Source: Lederbergia galactosidilytica
Lineage (GTDB): Bacteria; Bacillota; Bacilli; Bacillales; Bacillaceae_C
Direction of reading: 5' to 3'
NCBI RefSeq assembly: GCF_017873565.1
Contig: NZ_JAGGKH010000006.1
Span: 62,001 to 126,000 of the forward strand
Length of the DNA stretch: 64,000 nt
Numbering within the stretch: the stretch's first letter is position 1; every line of letters begins with the position of its first letter. This document shows, one piece after another, positions 62,695 through 64,000 of this stretch. The notes below the pieces were generated by a model that worked only from the letters and a program-made list of their open reading frames with translations, did no database searches and was not told the origin of the DNA. Made by a program: the position numbers and the translations under genes.

Positions 62695-63816
62695 TTATTG
62701 ATTGGAAACTTCCTCGATGATAGCAACAGTCATCTCCGCTAATTTACTTAGTTCTTCAACTGGCATTTTTTCATTTGTTGTATGAATTTCTTCATATCCA
62801 ACCGCTAAATTCACTGTCGGTATATTAAAGCCTGCGAAAACATTGGCATCACTGCCTCCACCACTTTTTAATAATTTTGGTTCACGTCCAATTTTTTTGG
62901 CTGCTTTTTTCGCTATTTCCACAACAAGATCACCATCAGAGTATTTAAAGCCTGGATACATAATGTCAATAACAGTATCGGCAGATCCACCCATTTCTTT
63001 AGCTGTTTCTTCAAAAGCTTTCTTCATTGCTTCTACTTGTGCTTCCATTTTTTCGGCGACAAGAGAGCGTGCTTCCGCTAATACAAATACCTCATCCGCC
63101 ACAATATTTGTCGCTTTACCACCTTCAAAACGACCAATATTTGCTGTCGTTTCTTCATCGATACGACCAAGTGGCATCTTAGAAACTGCTTTAGCAGCAA
63201 TGGTAATCGCTGAAACACCTTTTTCCGGCGCAACACCAGCATGAGCCGTTTTACCATATATATGAGTAGTAATTTTGGCTTGAGTTGGGGCTGCGACAAT
63301 AATATTTCCTACCTTTTCATCACTGTCAAGAGCAAATCCGTATTTTGCTTGCAGCAAATTAGGATCTAATGCTTTTGCTCCAACTAATCCGGATTCTTCT
63401 CCTACTGTAATAACAAACTGAATATCTCCGTGCTCGATATTGTCTTCTTGAATGACTCGAATCGCCTCTAATAAGGCGGAAATACCAGCTTTATCATCTG
63501 CTCCTAAAATGGTTGTTCCATCCGTAACAATATAACCATCCTTGATTGTTGGTTTAATTCCATTTCCCGGGACTACAGTGTCCATATGACAGGTGAAATA
63601 AATTGGGTCTATCCCTTGTTTATTAGCCTTTAACGTACAAAATAAATTACCAGCACCATGACCCGTCTTTTCCTTCGTATCATCCTCATAAACTTCAAGA
63701 CCTAGAGAGGAGAATTTTTCCTTTAGTGCTTTTGCAATATTGGTTTCTTGAGTCGTTTCAGAATCAATCTGTACTAACTCTAAAAATTCATTTACGATTC
63801 GTTCTTGATTAACCAT
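62695..63816 (-). CDS. yqjE: M20 metallopeptidase (YqjE, PepT-like)
   Basis: The protein has 373 residues from the ATG at 63816, 10 bases after GGAGG. Zinc ligands and catalytic residues are in 'TCHMDTVVPGNG', 'LGADDKAGISALLEA' and 'GEESGLVGAKALD', with the last His in 'VGYEEIHTTNEKMP'. It is a cytoplasmic aminotripeptidase-type enzyme. Gene position near polYA matches B. subtilis yqjE. Confidence 0.92.
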   Translation of the reverse strand: MVNQERIVNEFLELVQIDSETTQETNIAKALKEKFSSLGLEVYEDDTKEKTGHGAGNLFCTLKANKQGIDPIYFTCHMDTVVPGNGIKPTIKDGYIVTDGTTILGADDKAGISALLEAIRVIQEDNIEHGDIQFVITVGEESGLVGAKALDPNLLQAKYGFALDSDEKVGNIIVAAPTQAKITTHIYGKTAHAGVAPEKGVSAITIAAKAVSKMPLGRIDEETTANIGRFEGGKATNIVADEVFVLAEARSLVAEKMEAQVEAMKKAFEETAKEMGGSADTVIDIMYPGFKYSDGDLVVEIAKKAAKKIGREPKLLKSGGGSDANVFAGFNIPTVNLAVGYEEIHTTNEKMPVEELSKLAEMTVAIIEEVSNQ

Positions 63817-64000
63817 ATACGTCAAACCTCCAAATTGTCATTCAGTAAATACTATTTATCTTACAATTTTATCACGATTTAAGGAGAAAACAACGATTTG
63901 AAAACTTAGCCAGATATAGAATTGCAAAAAAACAATTCAATTTATCGGTATAAACGGTTTATTTTTGTATGATTGATAAGGGAAAATTAAAGAATAGACT

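Overview
The window is a stretch of chromosome from a low-GC, endospore-forming Bacillaceae bacterium. It carries spoIIA with sigF, spoVAF, spoIIM, spmAB, dacB, dacF and sigX, and its gene order largely follows the Bacillus subtilis ypbG-to-yqjE segment. Species cannot be fixed from the sequence alone. No rRNA, tRNA, CRISPR array or intact insertion sequence was seen.

Layout. 1-8255 is the ypbG-ypbF-ypbE-ypbD-recQ-ypbB block, interrupted between ypbG and ypbF by a membrane-linked SF2 helicase gene, a small coat-like gene and a possible IS200/IS605 remnant. 8750-19854 holds fer, ribU with its FMN riboswitch, rsiX-sigX with a SigX-type autoregulatory promoter, the resABCDE cytochrome c maturation and redox-sensing cluster, and rluB. 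19961-24755 holds dacB-spmA-spmB, scpAB and ypuF. 24798-32038 is an accessory carbohydrate cluster: solute-binding lipoprotein, GH95-type glycosidase, PmoA-like protein, TIM-barrel isomerase and AraC regulator, with two cre-like sites. 32118-46364 returns to the backbone: ribT, lysA, spoVAF, spoIIAA-AB-sigF, dacF, deoB, xerD, yqzK, fur, spoIIM, endonuclease Q, nudF and yqkF. 46365-50378 holds a cyclic-di-GMP-I riboswitch candidate in front of sinI, then sinR, xpaC-yaaN and yqkB. 50775-63816 holds a luciferase-like oxidoreductase, a LexA-controlled polYB-yolD pair, an SDR, proI, namA, rnz, zwf, a YueI-like gene, polYA, a CheW-like gene and an M20 peptidase.

The strongest unusual observation is the GEMM-I type c-di-GMP riboswitch (46990-47163) directly upstream of an unannotated sinI (47196-47375). 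The GAAA tetraloop and an intact CCUAAG/UAUGG tetraloop receptor are visible. This would wire the second messenger into the SinI/SinR biofilm switch through RNA. The P1 stem looks weak and the P3 stem is expanded by about 100 nt with intergenic-repeat sequence, so ligand binding is not assured.

Other points of note: a perfect hairpin overlapping the spoIIM Shine-Dalgarno whose 5' arm lies inside a sigma-E promoter, so only read-through mRNA would fold it; loss of spoVAA-spoVAE between sigF and spoVAF, with spoVAF keeping its own sigma-G-like promoter; absence of the riboflavin biosynthesis genes beside ribT; a double LexA-like palindrome at polYB; an unexplained gap of more than 300 bp inside resB-resC; and two small membrane-protein genes. 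All functional calls rest on recognised motifs and gene order; no database search was run.
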